In this document: one piece after another, positions 1 through 9,708 of the stretch | How the letters are laid out: each line of letters opens with the position of its first letter | How positions within the stretch are numbered: position 1 is the first letter of the stretch | Source: Galbibacter sp035306585 | Lineage (GTDB): Bacteria; Bacteroidota; Bacteroidia; Flavobacteriales; Flavobacteriaceae | Length of the DNA stretch: 64,000 bases | Reading direction: 5' to 3' | Assembly: GCF_035306585.1 (NCBI RefSeq) | Contig: NZ_DATGNU010000098.1 | Span: 1-64,000, forward strand | Position numbers and translations under genes: made by a program | The notes under the pieces: generated by a model | Told to the model about the DNA's origin: nothing | What the model saw: only the letters and a program-made list of their open reading frames with translations | The model's database searches: none

Positions 1-40
1 TGGCACGATTTATAATTAAACAGAAAATAATATAATAAAT

Positions 41-2596
41 ATGGCGGAAGGAGAAAAGCTGATCCCTATTAATATAGAGGATGAGATGAAATCGGCGTAT
101 ATCGATTACTCGATGTCAGTCATTGTGTCACGTGCTTTACCGGATGTTAGGGACGGTTTAAAGCCAGTTCATCGACGTGTGTTGTTTGGAATGCATGAAC
201 TGGGGGTTAGGTCGAATAGTTCTTACAAAAAATCTGCGAGAATTGTAGGTGAGGTTCTTGGTAAATACCACCCACACGGTGATAGCTCAGTCTATGACAC
301 TATGGTGCGTATGGCACAATCCTGGAGTTTACGGTATATGCTGGTCGATGGCCAAGGAAACTTCGGGTCGATAGATGGCGATAGTCCAGCTGCGATGCGT
401 TATACTGAGGCACGTATGCGAAAGATATCCGAAGACATGTTGGCAGATATCGATAAGGATACGGTAGACCACCAATTAAATTTTGACGATACTTTAAAGG
501 AGCCTAAGGTGCTTCCAACAAGGGTGCCAAATTTGCTCGTTAATGGAGCCTCTGGTATTGCAGTTGGAATGGCAACCAATATGCCTCCACACAATCTTTC
601 TGAAGTAGTGGATGGTACCATTGCTTATATAAACAATTATGATATCGAGGTCGATGAGCTTATGGAGCACATCAAAGCTCCAGATTTCCCGACCGGTGGT
701 GTGATATACGGTTATGACGGTGTTCGTGAAGCCTTTAAAACAGGGCGTGGACGTATTGTGATCAGAGCCAAGGCTCGCATTGAAGAGGTCAATGGAAGAG
801 AATGTATCATCGTAACTGAAATTCCATATCAAGTGAACAAAGCGGATATGATTAAAAAGACCGCTGACCTTGTTAATGAGAAAAAAATAGAAGGGATTTC
901 AAATATCCGTGATGAATCGGATAGAAAAGGAATGCGCGTTGTTTATATTCTAAAAAAAGACGCTATTCCGAACATCGTACTAAACAATTTGTTCAAATAC
1001 ACGGCTCTTCAATCTTCTTTTAGTGTAAACAACATTGCACTTGTTAACGGGAAACCACATATGTTGAATCTCAAGGATATGATTCACCACTTTGTGGAAC
1101 ATCGTCATGAGGTGGTTGTTCGAAGAACAGAGTATGAGTTGCGTAAGGCAGAAGAGCGTGCTCATATCCTGGAAGGACTTATAATTGCTTCTGATAATAT
1201 TGACGAGGTGATTGCTATTATTCGAGGTTCCAAAAATGCTGAGGAGGCTCGTGCCAAATTAATGGAACGCTTTAAGCTTTCAGAAATCCAGGCCAAGGCT
1301 ATTGTTGAAATGCGTTTACGTCAACTTACTGGTCTAGAGCAGGATAAATTAAGACTTGAATACGAAGAGACCATTAAGTTCATCGAAGATTGTAAAGATA
1401 TCCTTGCTAGAAAAGAGCGTAGGATGGAAATTATCAAAGAGGAACTTGAAGAAATAAAAGCAAAATACGGGGACGAAAGACGTTCTCAAATCGAATACGC
1501 TGGAGGTGATTTAAGTATTGAAGATATGATCCCAGATGAGCAGGTGGTTATTACCATTTCTCATGCAGGTTATATTAAAAGAACACCCTTAAGTGAATAT
1601 AAAACTCAAAATAGAGGTGGGGTAGGACAAAAAGGATCTTCTACTCGTAATGAAGATTTCTTAGAGCATTTATTTGTTGGGACCAACCACCAGTATATGT
1701 TGTTCTTTACCCAGAAAGGTAAATGTTTCTGGATGCGCGTTTATGAGATACCTGAAGGCAGTAAAACCTCAAAAGGCCGTGCAATTCAAAACCTTATTAA
1801 CATCGAACAAGATGATAAGGTAAAAGCCTTTATTTGCACCAAGGATTTAAAAGACAATGACTATATCAACAGCCACTTTGTCATTATGGCTACCAAAAAA
1901 GGAGTGGTTAAAAAGACTTCCTTAGAACAGTATTCTCGTCCTAGACAAAATGGAATTAATGCCATCACAATTCGTGAAGAGGATGAGTTACTAGAAGCTA
2001 AATTAACCACTGGAAACAGTCAAATATTATTGGCCGTTAAATCCGGTAAAGCGATTCGTTTTGAAGAGAGTAAAACCCGCCCGATGGGCAGAAATGCCTC
2101 TGGAGTTCGCGGTATAACTCTAGCAGATGATCATGATGAGGTAATAGGAATGGTTTCTGTAAACAATTTAGACGACCATATCCTAGTGGTCTCAGAAAAT
2201 GGTTATGGAAAACGAACCTATTTAGATGATCCAGAGGATGGTGAAGCGGTTTATCGTATTACTAACCGTGGAGGAAAAGGAGTTAAGACCATGTCCATTA
2301 CGGAGAAGACTGGTGCCTTAGTAGCCATTAAAAATGTTAGTGATGAGGACGATTTAATGATTATCACAAAAAGTGGTGTAGCCATCCGAATGGCTATAGA
2401 AGACTTACGTGTTATGGGTCGTGCAACTCAAGGTGTAAAATTGATCAATCTTAAGAATGATTCCATTGCTGCTGTAGCCAAAGTAATGAAAGAAGATGAA
2501 CTAGACCAGGAGGATGTCAATGACATCGAAGTTCAAGAAAAAGGCATAGATTTAGATAGTAATAACGAGATACAACCTGATAACAACAATAATTAA
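41..2596 (+). CDS. gyrA: DNA gyrase subunit A
   Basis: Catalytic subunit of DNA gyrase, which introduces negative supercoils with GyrB. The 851-residue chain has the full family layout: breakage-reunion domain, coiled coil, and C-terminal beta-pinwheel. The active-site tyrosine is Tyr121 in AMRYTEAR. The quinolone-resistance region reads HPHGDSSVYD (77-86), so the positions equal to E. coli Ser83 and Asp87 are wild type (Ser82, Asp86). A GyrA-box-like NRGGKG lies in the pinwheel. The tail after about residue 820 is acidic and Asn/Asp-rich, a common variable end. The start ATG follows an AT-rich leader. The TPR gene follows after 31 bp and may be cotranscribed. Identification is secure. Confidence 0.98.
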   Translation: MAEGEKLIPINIEDEMKSAYIDYSMSVIVSRALPDVRDGLKPVHRRVLFGMHELGVRSNSSYKKSARIVGEVLGKYHPHGDSSVYDTMVRMAQSWSLRYMLVDGQGNFGSIDGDSPAAMRYTEARMRKISEDMLADIDKDTVDHQLNFDDTLKEPKVLPTRVPNLLVNGASGIAVGMATNMPPHNLSEVVDGTIAYINNYDIEVDELMEHIKAPDFPTGGVIYGYDGVREAFKTGRGRIVIRAKARIEEVNGRECIIVTEIPYQVNKADMIKKTADLVNEKKIEGISNIRDESDRKGMRVVYILKKDAIPNIVLNNLFKYTALQSSFSVNNIALVNGKPHMLNLKDMIHHFVEHRHEVVVRRTEYELRKAEERAHILEGLIIASDNIDEVIAIIRGSKNAEEARAKLMERFKLSEIQAKAIVEMRLRQLTGLEQDKLRLEYEETIKFIEDCKDILARKERRMEIIKEELEEIKAKYGDERRSQIEYAGGDLSIEDMIPDEQVVITISHAGYIKRTPLSEYKTQNRGGVGQKGSSTRNEDFLEHLFVGTNHQYMLFFTQKGKCFWMRVYEIPEGSKTSKGRAIQNLINIEQDDKVKAFICTKDLKDNDYINSHFVIMATKKGVVKKTSLEQYSRPRQNGINAITIREEDELLEAKLTTGNSQILLAVKSGKAIRFEESKTRPMGRNASGVRGITLADDHDEVIGMVSVNNLDDHILVVSENGYGKRTYLDDPEDGEAVYRITNRGGKGVKTMSITEKTGALVAIKNVSDEDDLMIITKSGVAIRMAIEDLRVMGRATQGVKLINLKNDSIAAVAKVMKEDELDQEDVNDIEVQEKGIDLDSNNEIQPDNNNN

Positions 2597-2627
2597 CACT
2601 TTAAAAACAAATTTCAAATTAAGAACA

Positions 2628-3899
2628 ATGAAAAAGAGAGTTATAATAGCGTCAGCTTTATTAGTTTCTTCTTTTGCAATCGCTCAGAAAAGCGAATTAA
2701 GAGATGCCGATAAAGCATTGGATAAAGGAAGTACGGCAGAGGCCAAGAGTACTTTGCAAAGTCTGGCCTCCACAATAGAGTCCGCAGATGATAAATACAA
2801 AGCACAATATTATTTTCTTTTAGGTAAAACTCACGCTGATTTAGCCAAAAAGAGTGGAAATGATGCAGATTATCAAAAGGCTGTAGAAAATCTAAATAAA
2901 CTTATAGCGTTTGAAAAAACATTTAAGACTAAATATACCGACGAAGCAACTGAGATACTTAATGGCTTGTCTGGAGATATCGTAAATGCTGCTATTGAGG
3001 ATAATAACAATAAAGAATTTTCCAAAGCAGCGAACAAATTATTTATGGCTTATCAAATGACTGATAACCAAGATTATTTGTATTATGCAGCCTCTAGTGC
3101 CGTTCAGGGAGGTGATTACGACACAGCTTTGGAGTATTATCTTAAATTAAATGAATTAGGTTATACAGGAGAGAGCACTGCGTACTTAGCTGTAAACAAA
3201 GAAACTGGGGAAACCGAGAATCTTGGTTCAGAGCAAAACCGTGACCTAATGGTTAAAACTGGGCAATATACGGATCCTTCTGAAGAAGAAACGGAATCTA
3301 GATATCCAGAGATCATTAAAAACATTGCGTTGATCTACAACGAGAAGGGTGAAACTGAAAAGGCAGCGGCAGCTATTAAAGATGCCCGTGAGGCGAATCC
3401 AGATGATATGAATTTGCTATTAACAGAAGCAAATATGTATGTTCAAGCTGGGGATAAAGCAAAGTTCCAGTCATTGATGGAAGAAGCCATTGAGAAAGAT
3501 CCATCCAATCCAACGCTATATTACAACCTTGGTGTAATTACTGGTGAACAAGGTAATAAAGAGCAAGCTACCAAGTATTACCAAAAAGCTATAGAATTGG
3601 ACCCACAAAGTGAAAACGCTTATTTGAACTTAGCTTCAATGATCCTTTCTAGTGAGCAGGACTTGGTAAATGAAATGAACAGCCTTGGTAATAGCGCTGC
3701 GGATAACAAACGTTATGACGAATTAAAACAAGAGCGAGAGGATCTTTATCGTTCTGCAGTACCTTATCTTGAAAAACTTCTAACAGTAAATCCATCTAAT
3801 ATTGATGCCGTTAGAACTTTAATGAACATTTATGGAACTTTAGGTGAACAAGATAAGTTCATGGAAATGAAAGAAAAATTAGCTGGTCTAGAACAGTAA
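2628..3899 (+). CDS. Secreted tetratricopeptide-repeat protein
   Basis: A 423-residue protein with an N-terminal signal peptide (MKKRVIIASALLVSSFAIAQ) and several TPR units. The clearest repeat is around residues 290-330, where NPTLYYNLGVITGEQGNKEQ and the following helix match the TPR consensus. TPR folds mediate protein-protein contacts, and such exported TPR proteins are common downstream of gyrA in flavobacteria; the specific partner is unknown. It sits 31 bp after gyrA on the same strand and ends just before a strong hairpin terminator, so gyrA and this gene probably form one transcript. No enzymatic motif is visible. Confidence 0.85.
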   Translation: MKKRVIIASALLVSSFAIAQKSELRDADKALDKGSTAEAKSTLQSLASTIESADDKYKAQYYFLLGKTHADLAKKSGNDADYQKAVENLNKLIAFEKTFKTKYTDEATEILNGLSGDIVNAAIEDNNNKEFSKAANKLFMAYQMTDNQDYLYYAASSAVQGGDYDTALEYYLKLNELGYTGESTAYLAVNKETGETENLGSEQNRDLMVKTGQYTDPSEEETESRYPEIIKNIALIYNEKGETEKAAAAIKDAREANPDDMNLLLTEANMYVQAGDKAKFQSLMEEAIEKDPSNPTLYYNLGVITGEQGNKEQATKYYQKAIELDPQSENAYLNLASMILSSEQDLVNEMNSLGNSAADNKRYDELKQEREDLYRSAVPYLEKLLTVNPSNIDAVRTLMNIYGTLGEQDKFMEMKEKLAGLEQ

Positions 3900-3928
3900 T
3901 TTAATCCACTCACCGAATTACATATACT

Positions 3929-3955
3929 AAAAAGGCACCCCTGGGGTGCCTTTTT
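3929..3955. terminator. Bidirectional intrinsic terminator
   Basis: The stem GGCACCC / GGGTGCC (3934-3940 and 3944-3950) has a 3-nt loop and is flanked by A5 on the left and T5 on the right. It therefore works as a GC-rich hairpin plus T-tract in both directions. It lies between the rightward TPR gene and the converging leftward pectin operon. Confidence 0.9.
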
Positions 3956-3983
3956 AAATTGGTAGGATATTATGTATCGTAAA

Positions 3984-4745
3984 TTATTGTATTAAATAGT
4001 TGCTCAAAGGATGTTTAGCGGCTTTAAGCTGTTGTGCCACAAGATTACATACCTCTCTGGCCCCTTTAACTGATAAATGCGTATCATCTTTCTTTCCTTT
4101 TGGATAATAAGGGATTTCTCCTTCACTATAATGCAGATGTAATTCTTTGGATTTTTCAACGCCATAGCGCATTTCCAATACCTCTGTGAGGTACTGCAAG
4201 TCTATAAAATCAACGCCGTATTGTTGTGCCACTAAACGAGTTTCCAATGGATAGGCACCGTGCGTGTCAATGAGGGTGCCCTGATCATTAAAATTTCTTC
4301 TTACTATGGAAGAAAATAATATGGGGATTGCTTCTTTATCGCGTGTTTGATTCACAAATTTTATTAAATGATGACGGTATGCAGTATGTGGATTGGTATA
4401 TCGATCTGGAGATTTTACTTTTTGATCATTATGACCAAATTGAATAAAAACATAATCTCCTGGTTGAAGCATTTGATAAACCTCTTCCCACCGACCTTCA
4501 TTTATAAAACTACGCGTACTTCTACCATTGACCGCTTTGTTTACAATGGTAATGTCTTTATTAAAAATTTCAGGTAACATTTGAGCCCATCCACGTTCAG
4601 GGTTCTGCTCTGTATCGGGCTTATTAGCCATTGTAGAATCACCTATGGTATAAATAGTAATATTTTGTCCATAGGCAAGGGTGGTAAGACAGAAGAATAA
4701 TACCGCTGTTAGATGCTTTTTAATGAAGGTACCAATTGTTGTCAT
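3984..4745 (-). CDS. Rhamnogalacturonan acetylesterase-like SGNH hydrolase (CE12)
   Basis: Predicted exported esterase removing acetyl groups from rhamnogalacturonan or other pectin parts. The SGNH blocks are clear: GDS with nucleophile Ser37, Gly74 in NGRSTRSF, Asn106 in GHND (104-107), and the Asp-x-His dyad around Asp221/His223 in DDTHLS. Order and spacing fit CE12 rhamnogalacturonan acetylesterases. Residues 1-26 form a signal peptide. It is the last gene of the leftward PUL operon. The only sensible ATG (4745) overlaps the end of the pectinesterase gene by 26 bp, which suggests translational coupling. Substrate is inferred from family and neighbours. Confidence 0.87.
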   Translation of the reverse strand: MTTIGTFIKKHLTAVLFFCLTTLAYGQNITIYTIGDSTMANKPDTEQNPERGWAQMLPEIFNKDITIVNKAVNGRSTRSFINEGRWEEVYQMLQPGDYVFIQFGHNDQKVKSPDRYTNPHTAYRHHLIKFVNQTRDKEAIPILFSSIVRRNFNDQGTLIDTHGAYPLETRLVAQQYGVDFIDLQYLTEVLEMRYGVEKSKELHLHYSEGEIPYYPKGKKDDTHLSVKGAREVCNLVAQQLKAAKHPLSNYLIQ

Positions 4746-5709
4746 TGTTTGATGTTAAGATCGATTCAAGAGTATAATTTGAAAGTTGGCTCTTTGTTAG
4801 CTGATAAGACCAAGGAACGCGTTGGTCTGCATGAGCTCCTGGACCCGTTGAATTATATTCAGCATAAAAGCTATTTTTATGACTCTTCGGCTTATTCCAA
4901 TCGTGCCATCCTTTGGGATTAATATGCTTTCCCATGTGCGTATTAATAAAGACAGTTTTGGCATAATAACGCCAAGGTCGTCCTAAATAGACTCCTTTAC
5001 TATTTTCTGATCCCGTTAGGGTGCATCCTATAAAAACAAATCCATAGTCCACCCCCTTCGGCGTTGATGCTGCGGTAATATAGGAGCCAGAAACACTGTG
5101 AATCAAACAGTTTTCAAATACAGCTGTAGCCTGACCAAATATAAAGTCTGTATTTCCCTCGATGGTGCAATTCTTAAAATATATTTTATTATACGCCCCG
5201 CTTAGATATACCGTATCCTGATGCCCAATTATAGCACAGTTTTCTACCTTTACCTTATTTGCGGTAATGGAAAGCGCAATAGCTTGTCCAACTGCACCAG
5301 CAGTATTGAGGATTCTTAAATTTTTTAAGATAGTACCTGAGGCCTCCACTAAAAGGGTAGGGGTGTGAAAAGTACTGTTTCGTCCTTTATCAATTTTATC
5401 AAAATAGTCATCATAAACTATAATGGTTTCCTTAGGATCTTCACCAATTATACTTAAATTGGTGTTCCACTCGTAGATTTTTACTTTTTCCTTATAGATT
5501 CCATTTTTAACCCTAATGGTTATCCTTTGATAGGGAAATGATTTGGTGTTATCGATGGCCTCCTGTAAGGAGCGGTAGTCACCACTGCCATCAGTAGCAA
5601 CTACCACATCTGTCTCCCTGGGAGGAAAACTATAAAGATAATCTGTGGAGCACATAATAAAGGTGCAAAACAGTAGAAATTTCGATATGCTTTTAATTGT
5701 GCGGCTCAT
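4720..5709 (-). CDS. Pectinesterase (CE8), exported
   Basis: Hydrolyses methyl esters of homogalacturonan, giving pectate and methanol. The 329-residue protein starts with a hydrophobic export signal (about 1-27). It carries all the CE8 signatures: GxYxE as NGIYKE (69-74), Gln142 in VGQAIA, QDT (164-166) with the first catalytic Asp165, DFIFG with nucleophile Asp188, and GRPWR (243-247) with Arg244 and Trp246. Length is typical for bacterial single-domain enzymes. It starts 2 bp after the GH105 stop and overlaps the acetylesterase start. In context it removes ester groups so that lyases and GH105 can act. Confidence 0.95.
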   Translation of the reverse strand: MSRTIKSISKFLLFCTFIMCSTDYLYSFPPRETDVVVATDGSGDYRSLQEAIDNTKSFPYQRITIRVKNGIYKEKVKIYEWNTNLSIIGEDPKETIIVYDDYFDKIDKGRNSTFHTPTLLVEASGTILKNLRILNTAGAVGQAIALSITANKVKVENCAIIGHQDTVYLSGAYNKIYFKNCTIEGNTDFIFGQATAVFENCLIHSVSGSYITAASTPKGVDYGFVFIGCTLTGSENSKGVYLGRPWRYYAKTVFINTHMGKHINPKGWHDWNKPKSHKNSFYAEYNSTGPGAHADQRVPWSYQLTKSQLSNYTLESILTSNNDNNWYLH

Positions 5710-5711
5710 GA

Positions 5712-6938
5712 TTACTTATCCAATTCTAGCGCTGCTAAAATAAAAGGTCCAGTGGCTTTAGGATCATTATCTTTTTTACGTTCATTAATGTAATATTCAT
5801 AGGATCCATCCCGGTAAGGATTTCCTCCAAGACCAGCTACGGCACATACTTGAGTGATCGTTATAAGCCCATTTTCATCCACTTTGATAAGATGCTCCGT
5901 GAGTCCTTTAAAGCCTAATTCTGCATTTTTCATAAAATGAGCAGGTAAATATCCTTTGTTCACACCCTTTGCCAGAGAATAAACTAACATAGTTGTTCCG
6001 GAAGCTTCAAGATAATTACCTTCACGATCTCCCATATTTGTTACCTGGTACCATAGGCCAGTTTCATCCTGTACCTTCACAACAGCAGTTGCAAGCTCAT
6101 TTAAATAAGTGATGATTTCAGGTCTGCTTGGGTGATCATTTGGGATATAATCAAGAACATCCACTAAAGCCATGGCATACCAGCCTAAGGCTCTAGACCA
6201 GAAGTTTGGAGAGGTACCAGTGGTGTCATCGGCCCAATCCATAGCCTTACTCTCATCCCAACCATGATAGAGTAGTCCAGTTTCTTCATCCTTAGCGTGT
6301 TTTTGAATTAATGCAAACTGATGTGCGATGTCATCCAGGGCTTTACCTTGCTCAAAAGTCACTGTGTACTGCGCATAAAATGGAGCACCCATATACAGGC
6401 CATCCAGCCACATTTGGTTCGGGTAGCGCTTTTTATGCCAAAATCCGTTTGATGCTGTTCTTGGCTGATTCTTCAGTTGCAAACGAAGCGTATCCATGGC
6501 CTTTTTATACTTAGGATCATTGGTGTCTTCATAGAGTTTAAAGAGGATCTTGCCAGCATTGATCATATCGATGTTATAATCTTCTATTTTATAGGTTGCT
6601 ATGGCACCTTGATCATTGATAAGTGTGTCAGCGTAACCTTTTACATAATCGTAGTATTTTTGATCCTTGGTCTTTTCGTACAACTTTTCAAAACCTAACA
6701 TAACCACCCCATGAACATAATCCCATTTGGGAACCGTCCGGTGGTCGATCTGGTAAGCATCCTCATTACGATGCATGATTGAATTAGCCATTCTCACGGA
6801 CCACTTATCAGTGCTATCCACAAGGGTAGTGGTGGCAGGGGGTTTGGTGTCGTTTGACTTTTTTGCTTTCTCCTCACAGCTGCTCAAAAGACTCATCGCT
6901 ACAAAAGCAGTTGTTAAAACATTAATAGCTATTTTCAT
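5712..6938 (-). CDS. GH105 unsaturated rhamnogalacturonyl/galacturonyl hydrolase, lipoprotein
   Basis: Predicted to remove the 4,5-unsaturated uronic acid from the non-reducing end of lyase-made pectin oligomers. The chain of 408 residues has a lipobox LLSSC (Cys21), so it is likely membrane-anchored in the periplasm or at the surface. The (alpha/alpha)6 barrel motifs of YteR/YesR are seen: KWDYVHG (Asp73), MWLDGLYM (Asp179, equivalent to the catalytic Asp of YteR), FWSRALGWYAMAL and DGSYEYY. It lies between the DUF4861 lipoprotein and the pectinesterase in the PUL operon. Specificity (rhamnogalacturonan versus homogalacturonan ends) cannot be read from sequence alone. Confidence 0.92.
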   Translation of the reverse strand: MKIAINVLTTAFVAMSLLSSCEEKAKKSNDTKPPATTTLVDSTDKWSVRMANSIMHRNEDAYQIDHRTVPKWDYVHGVVMLGFEKLYEKTKDQKYYDYVKGYADTLINDQGAIATYKIEDYNIDMINAGKILFKLYEDTNDPKYKKAMDTLRLQLKNQPRTASNGFWHKKRYPNQMWLDGLYMGAPFYAQYTVTFEQGKALDDIAHQFALIQKHAKDEETGLLYHGWDESKAMDWADDTTGTSPNFWSRALGWYAMALVDVLDYIPNDHPSRPEIITYLNELATAVVKVQDETGLWYQVTNMGDREGNYLEASGTTMLVYSLAKGVNKGYLPAHFMKNAELGFKGLTEHLIKVDENGLITITQVCAVAGLGGNPYRDGSYEYYINERKKDNDPKATGPFILAALELDK

Positions 6939-6949
6939 GTGATATTTGG

Positions 6950-7969
6950 TTAAGGTAATTTATTATTCGAATTTAATTCCTTTAAAAGCCCATCGATATA
7001 GCTTAAGAATTCTTTTTGATTTTTGATTCCGTCTTTTTCCTTTTCCCATGCTCCTAGGAAGTAGAACGATATAGGCTCTGTAGTGGGGTTAAAAACAACG
7101 AGGTGGTCATCAGGCCCATCCACAACCTGATCCACTGATGCCGTATTGTAAAACAAGGCCATTCCAAGGTTGTCAGGCACTAAAGTTTGCTCACCATAAG
7201 AAGCAATATATGCCCATTTTCCGTTGTCGCTGGTTTTTTTAATTAATTCAATATCCTCAAATTTTACAATCCCAGTTGTAATCCCATTAATTGCTTTACT
7301 TGCTTGGATAGTGTGTTTGGTGTAGCGATTAGTTGGTTTGATGGTTAATTCAGAGGTCAAATCAATTTTATCGTTAGCAGTTTTCCAACCCCTATAATTA
7401 ACATGTACTGTGGACTGTAGATCCGAATTTTCAACACTCGCTGAAGTGGCATCTACATTTTCAAAATGTAACACTTTTCCTTGGTGAAATCTTCCTATGG
7501 AACCAATCCCGAGCGATTTTCCAGCCTTTAGAATATCCATACCCCAATCACTCATCTCATGGTAGGAATCAAAATTATCTTGACCGACCTTTGGAAGTAC
7601 CTTTTGATGTGTTTTCTTTCCAAAGATATCAATGGCATTTCTCCAATCTAAATAGAGGCGATATCCCACTTTGTCACTTTCCCAACCTGGTCCTTCGTAA
7701 CGGATATAATAGGAATGATCGGTATGTTCTTTCGGTACATCAAGCTGGTTTACATTTTTAAAAGCTCCACCTCCTTCGTATTTTCGATCAACCCATTTTC
7801 CACCTTCTTTAACGGAAATTTCGGCATAAGATAGACCTTCAGACTTTGGCGTCGCTATAACTTGCTCAACCACTTTTTCCGAAGTGGCAGCTGGTTTTTT
7901 CTCTTGTTCTTTACAGGAAAAACAAAGTGTAATACAACAAATGGGAATTAAGAATTGAATTGTTTTCAT
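6950..7969 (-). CDS. DUF4861-family lipoprotein
   Basis: Matches, by recalled consensus, the DUF4861 family that recurs beside GH105 genes in pectin and other uronate-containing polysaccharide loci; its biochemical function is not settled. The open frame extends upstream to 8008, but the Met at 7969 is preferred. It begins a proper lipoprotein signal (MKTIQFLIPI, lipobox LCFSC, Cys19), while the longer form would add 13 charged residues and start inside a palindrome. The remaining 320 residues are rich in beta-strand-like segments with Tyr/Trp/Gly (for example SYYIRYEGPGWESD), suggestive of a beta-sandwich carbohydrate-active fold. The GH105 gene follows after 11 bp. Confidence 0.75.
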   Translation of the reverse strand: MKTIQFLIPICCITLCFSCKEQEKKPAATSEKVVEQVIATPKSEGLSYAEISVKEGGKWVDRKYEGGGAFKNVNQLDVPKEHTDHSYYIRYEGPGWESDKVGYRLYLDWRNAIDIFGKKTHQKVLPKVGQDNFDSYHEMSDWGMDILKAGKSLGIGSIGRFHQGKVLHFENVDATSASVENSDLQSTVHVNYRGWKTANDKIDLTSELTIKPTNRYTKHTIQASKAINGITTGIVKFEDIELIKKTSDNGKWAYIASYGEQTLVPDNLGMALFYNTASVDQVVDGPDDHLVVFNPTTEPISFYFLGAWEKEKDGIKNQKEFLSYIDGLLKELNSNNKLP

Positions 7970-8007
7970 TTTTATACTATTAAGTTTACTATTTATTTTA
8001 AACATCA

Positions 8008-8036
8008 TGAACTTATTGTAAGTTACAATAAGTTCA
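8008..8036. repeat. 29-bp near-perfect inverted repeat between susD and the DUF4861 gene
   Basis: Two 14-bp arms (TGAACTTATTGTAA and its exact complement) surround a single central base at 8022. In the leftward transcript this forms a long AU-rich hairpin in the 110-nt gap after susD. No T-run follows, so it is not a classical terminator. An RNA-stabilising or processing hairpin, or an operator, are possible. Confidence 0.75.
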
Positions 8037-8079
8037 CGAATGCTAACAACATCAATATAATACTATGTGAATTTTTGTC

Positions 8080-9702
8080 TTATTGATAGGCTGGGTTCTG
8101 TGGAAAATCCTTGTTCTGATTTAAATCAATAGCATCTTGTGGGATGGGTCTTAAAATCTTCAACTCACCATTAGCACCAGCAAAATTGCTTTCTTCGATC
8201 AAATAGTGATGTAAAGATGCACGCTCTACTAATTTACCAGTGCGTTTAAGATCAAACCATCGATGGTATTCCCCTAGTAATTCTCTTGCTCTTTCATCCA
8301 ATATATAATCAATATCCAATTCTGCTGCTGTGGCAACAGTGGCATTGGCTCTATTTCTAACTTGATTTAGTCGATCTAAAGCTGTGGTGGGATTACCCGA
8401 CTGCAAGTACGCCTCTGCAGCGATGAGATATGTTTCCCCTAAGCGAGATAAAATAAGATCACGAGTACTGGTTCTTCCACCTCCAAAAGGAGCTTTAGGA
8501 TCATCAAATTTCTTTACTGGAATGGTTTGGTAATCCAAGTTTCTACTAACCGAAGGAACATACTCACCATAAGGGTGAATGATCGCTTCGGGATGGAGAC
8601 TCTGATACGCAGCTAAATCAGCAGCTGAACTAGCCCATTTAGGAGCATAATAGTGTGCTACCACAAGATTGCTATGATCGGTCTGATCGTAATAATCATA
8701 ATACCGCTCAAAGGCTTGGGTCATAAAAGTAGCTTCCCATCTTTGATCTCCCTGCTCATAAAGACTTATAGCAAATTGGGTGGGGCAGAGGTTGTAGGAT
8801 CTATAAGGTGCGTCTCCTGAAATTTCAGCCCCTCCTAGATACGAGCTAAAAAATAAATTCTGCATATGTCCAAGATTCGTGGGATCCGTACTAGCGGATT
8901 CTTCACTAAACTGAATTGAAAATAGGGTTTCAGCATTCATTTCATTGCCAGGGGCCCAAAGCTCCTCAAAAGGAATTGTCAAGGATTGCCCCGCAATAGC
9001 ATCATCAGCATAACTGGCTGCTTTTGAAAAATCATCCGAATTACCAAAACTTTCATAAGCTCTTGTTAGGTACACCTTTGCTAGTAAGTGTTGTACGGCA
9101 CGCTTATTTACCCGCCCGTCGTAGGCGCCACCAGAGACGGATGCGAGCGCCATTTCTAGTTCACTTATAATAAAGGTATAAACTTCTTCCGCAGAATTAC
9201 GGTCAAAGGTCAAGATTGGACTGTCAATATATTCGGTCACCAGTCCAACTCCACCATAGGTTTGTACCAATAAAAAATAAGCATTGGCTCGTAGGTATCT
9301 GACTTCACCTATACGCTGTTTTATCGTTGAATTTTGCGTATTTAATTCACCATAGTGAATTGCCATATTAGCGCTTTGGATAGCGCGGTAGCAACTCGTA
9401 TACAATTGGTCAACACCCTCAGCAGATGGGGTCAACTGAATGTATTGACTTAATCCAGGTGGCTCTTGATCTCTTCCCTCGGCATAAAGATCTGTGCCAG
9501 CACAAAACAACCAAGGTTCATTACCATAGATTTCTTTTAATTGCGCATAATTTGCATTGACAAGGGTTTCAAACCCTGCTTCAGTGGTATAAAAACTTCC
9601 ACCATCAACATTTGATAAATTTTCTTCTTCAATATAATCGTCGCAAGAAAACAATGTGAATCCAAAAATTGCTGCAGTGTATATGATATGTTTAAATTTC
9701 AT
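8080..9702 (-). CDS. SusD/RagB-family glycan-binding outer-membrane lipoprotein
   Basis: Surface lipoprotein that captures oligosaccharide and acts as the lid of its SusC partner. The 540 residues begin with a lipoprotein signal ending TLFSC (Cys20). The SusD features are present: N-terminal NLSNVDGGSFYTTEAGFETL, TPR-like helices with RYLRANAYFLLVQTYGGV, and the C-terminal RagB block with RARELLGEYHRWFDLKRTGKL and ILRPIPQDAIDLNQ. It lies 6 bp after susC. The ligand is inferred as pectin-derived oligosaccharide from the enzymes downstream. Confidence 0.96.
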   Translation of the reverse strand: MKFKHIIYTAAIFGFTLFSCDDYIEEENLSNVDGGSFYTTEAGFETLVNANYAQLKEIYGNEPWLFCAGTDLYAEGRDQEPPGLSQYIQLTPSAEGVDQLYTSCYRAIQSANMAIHYGELNTQNSTIKQRIGEVRYLRANAYFLLVQTYGGVGLVTEYIDSPILTFDRNSAEEVYTFIISELEMALASVSGGAYDGRVNKRAVQHLLAKVYLTRAYESFGNSDDFSKAASYADDAIAGQSLTIPFEELWAPGNEMNAETLFSIQFSEESASTDPTNLGHMQNLFFSSYLGGAEISGDAPYRSYNLCPTQFAISLYEQGDQRWEATFMTQAFERYYDYYDQTDHSNLVVAHYYAPKWASSAADLAAYQSLHPEAIIHPYGEYVPSVSRNLDYQTIPVKKFDDPKAPFGGGRTSTRDLILSRLGETYLIAAEAYLQSGNPTTALDRLNQVRNRANATVATAAELDIDYILDERARELLGEYHRWFDLKRTGKLVERASLHHYLIEESNFAGANGELKILRPIPQDAIDLNQNKDFPQNPAYQ

Positions 9703-9708
9703 GATTTC

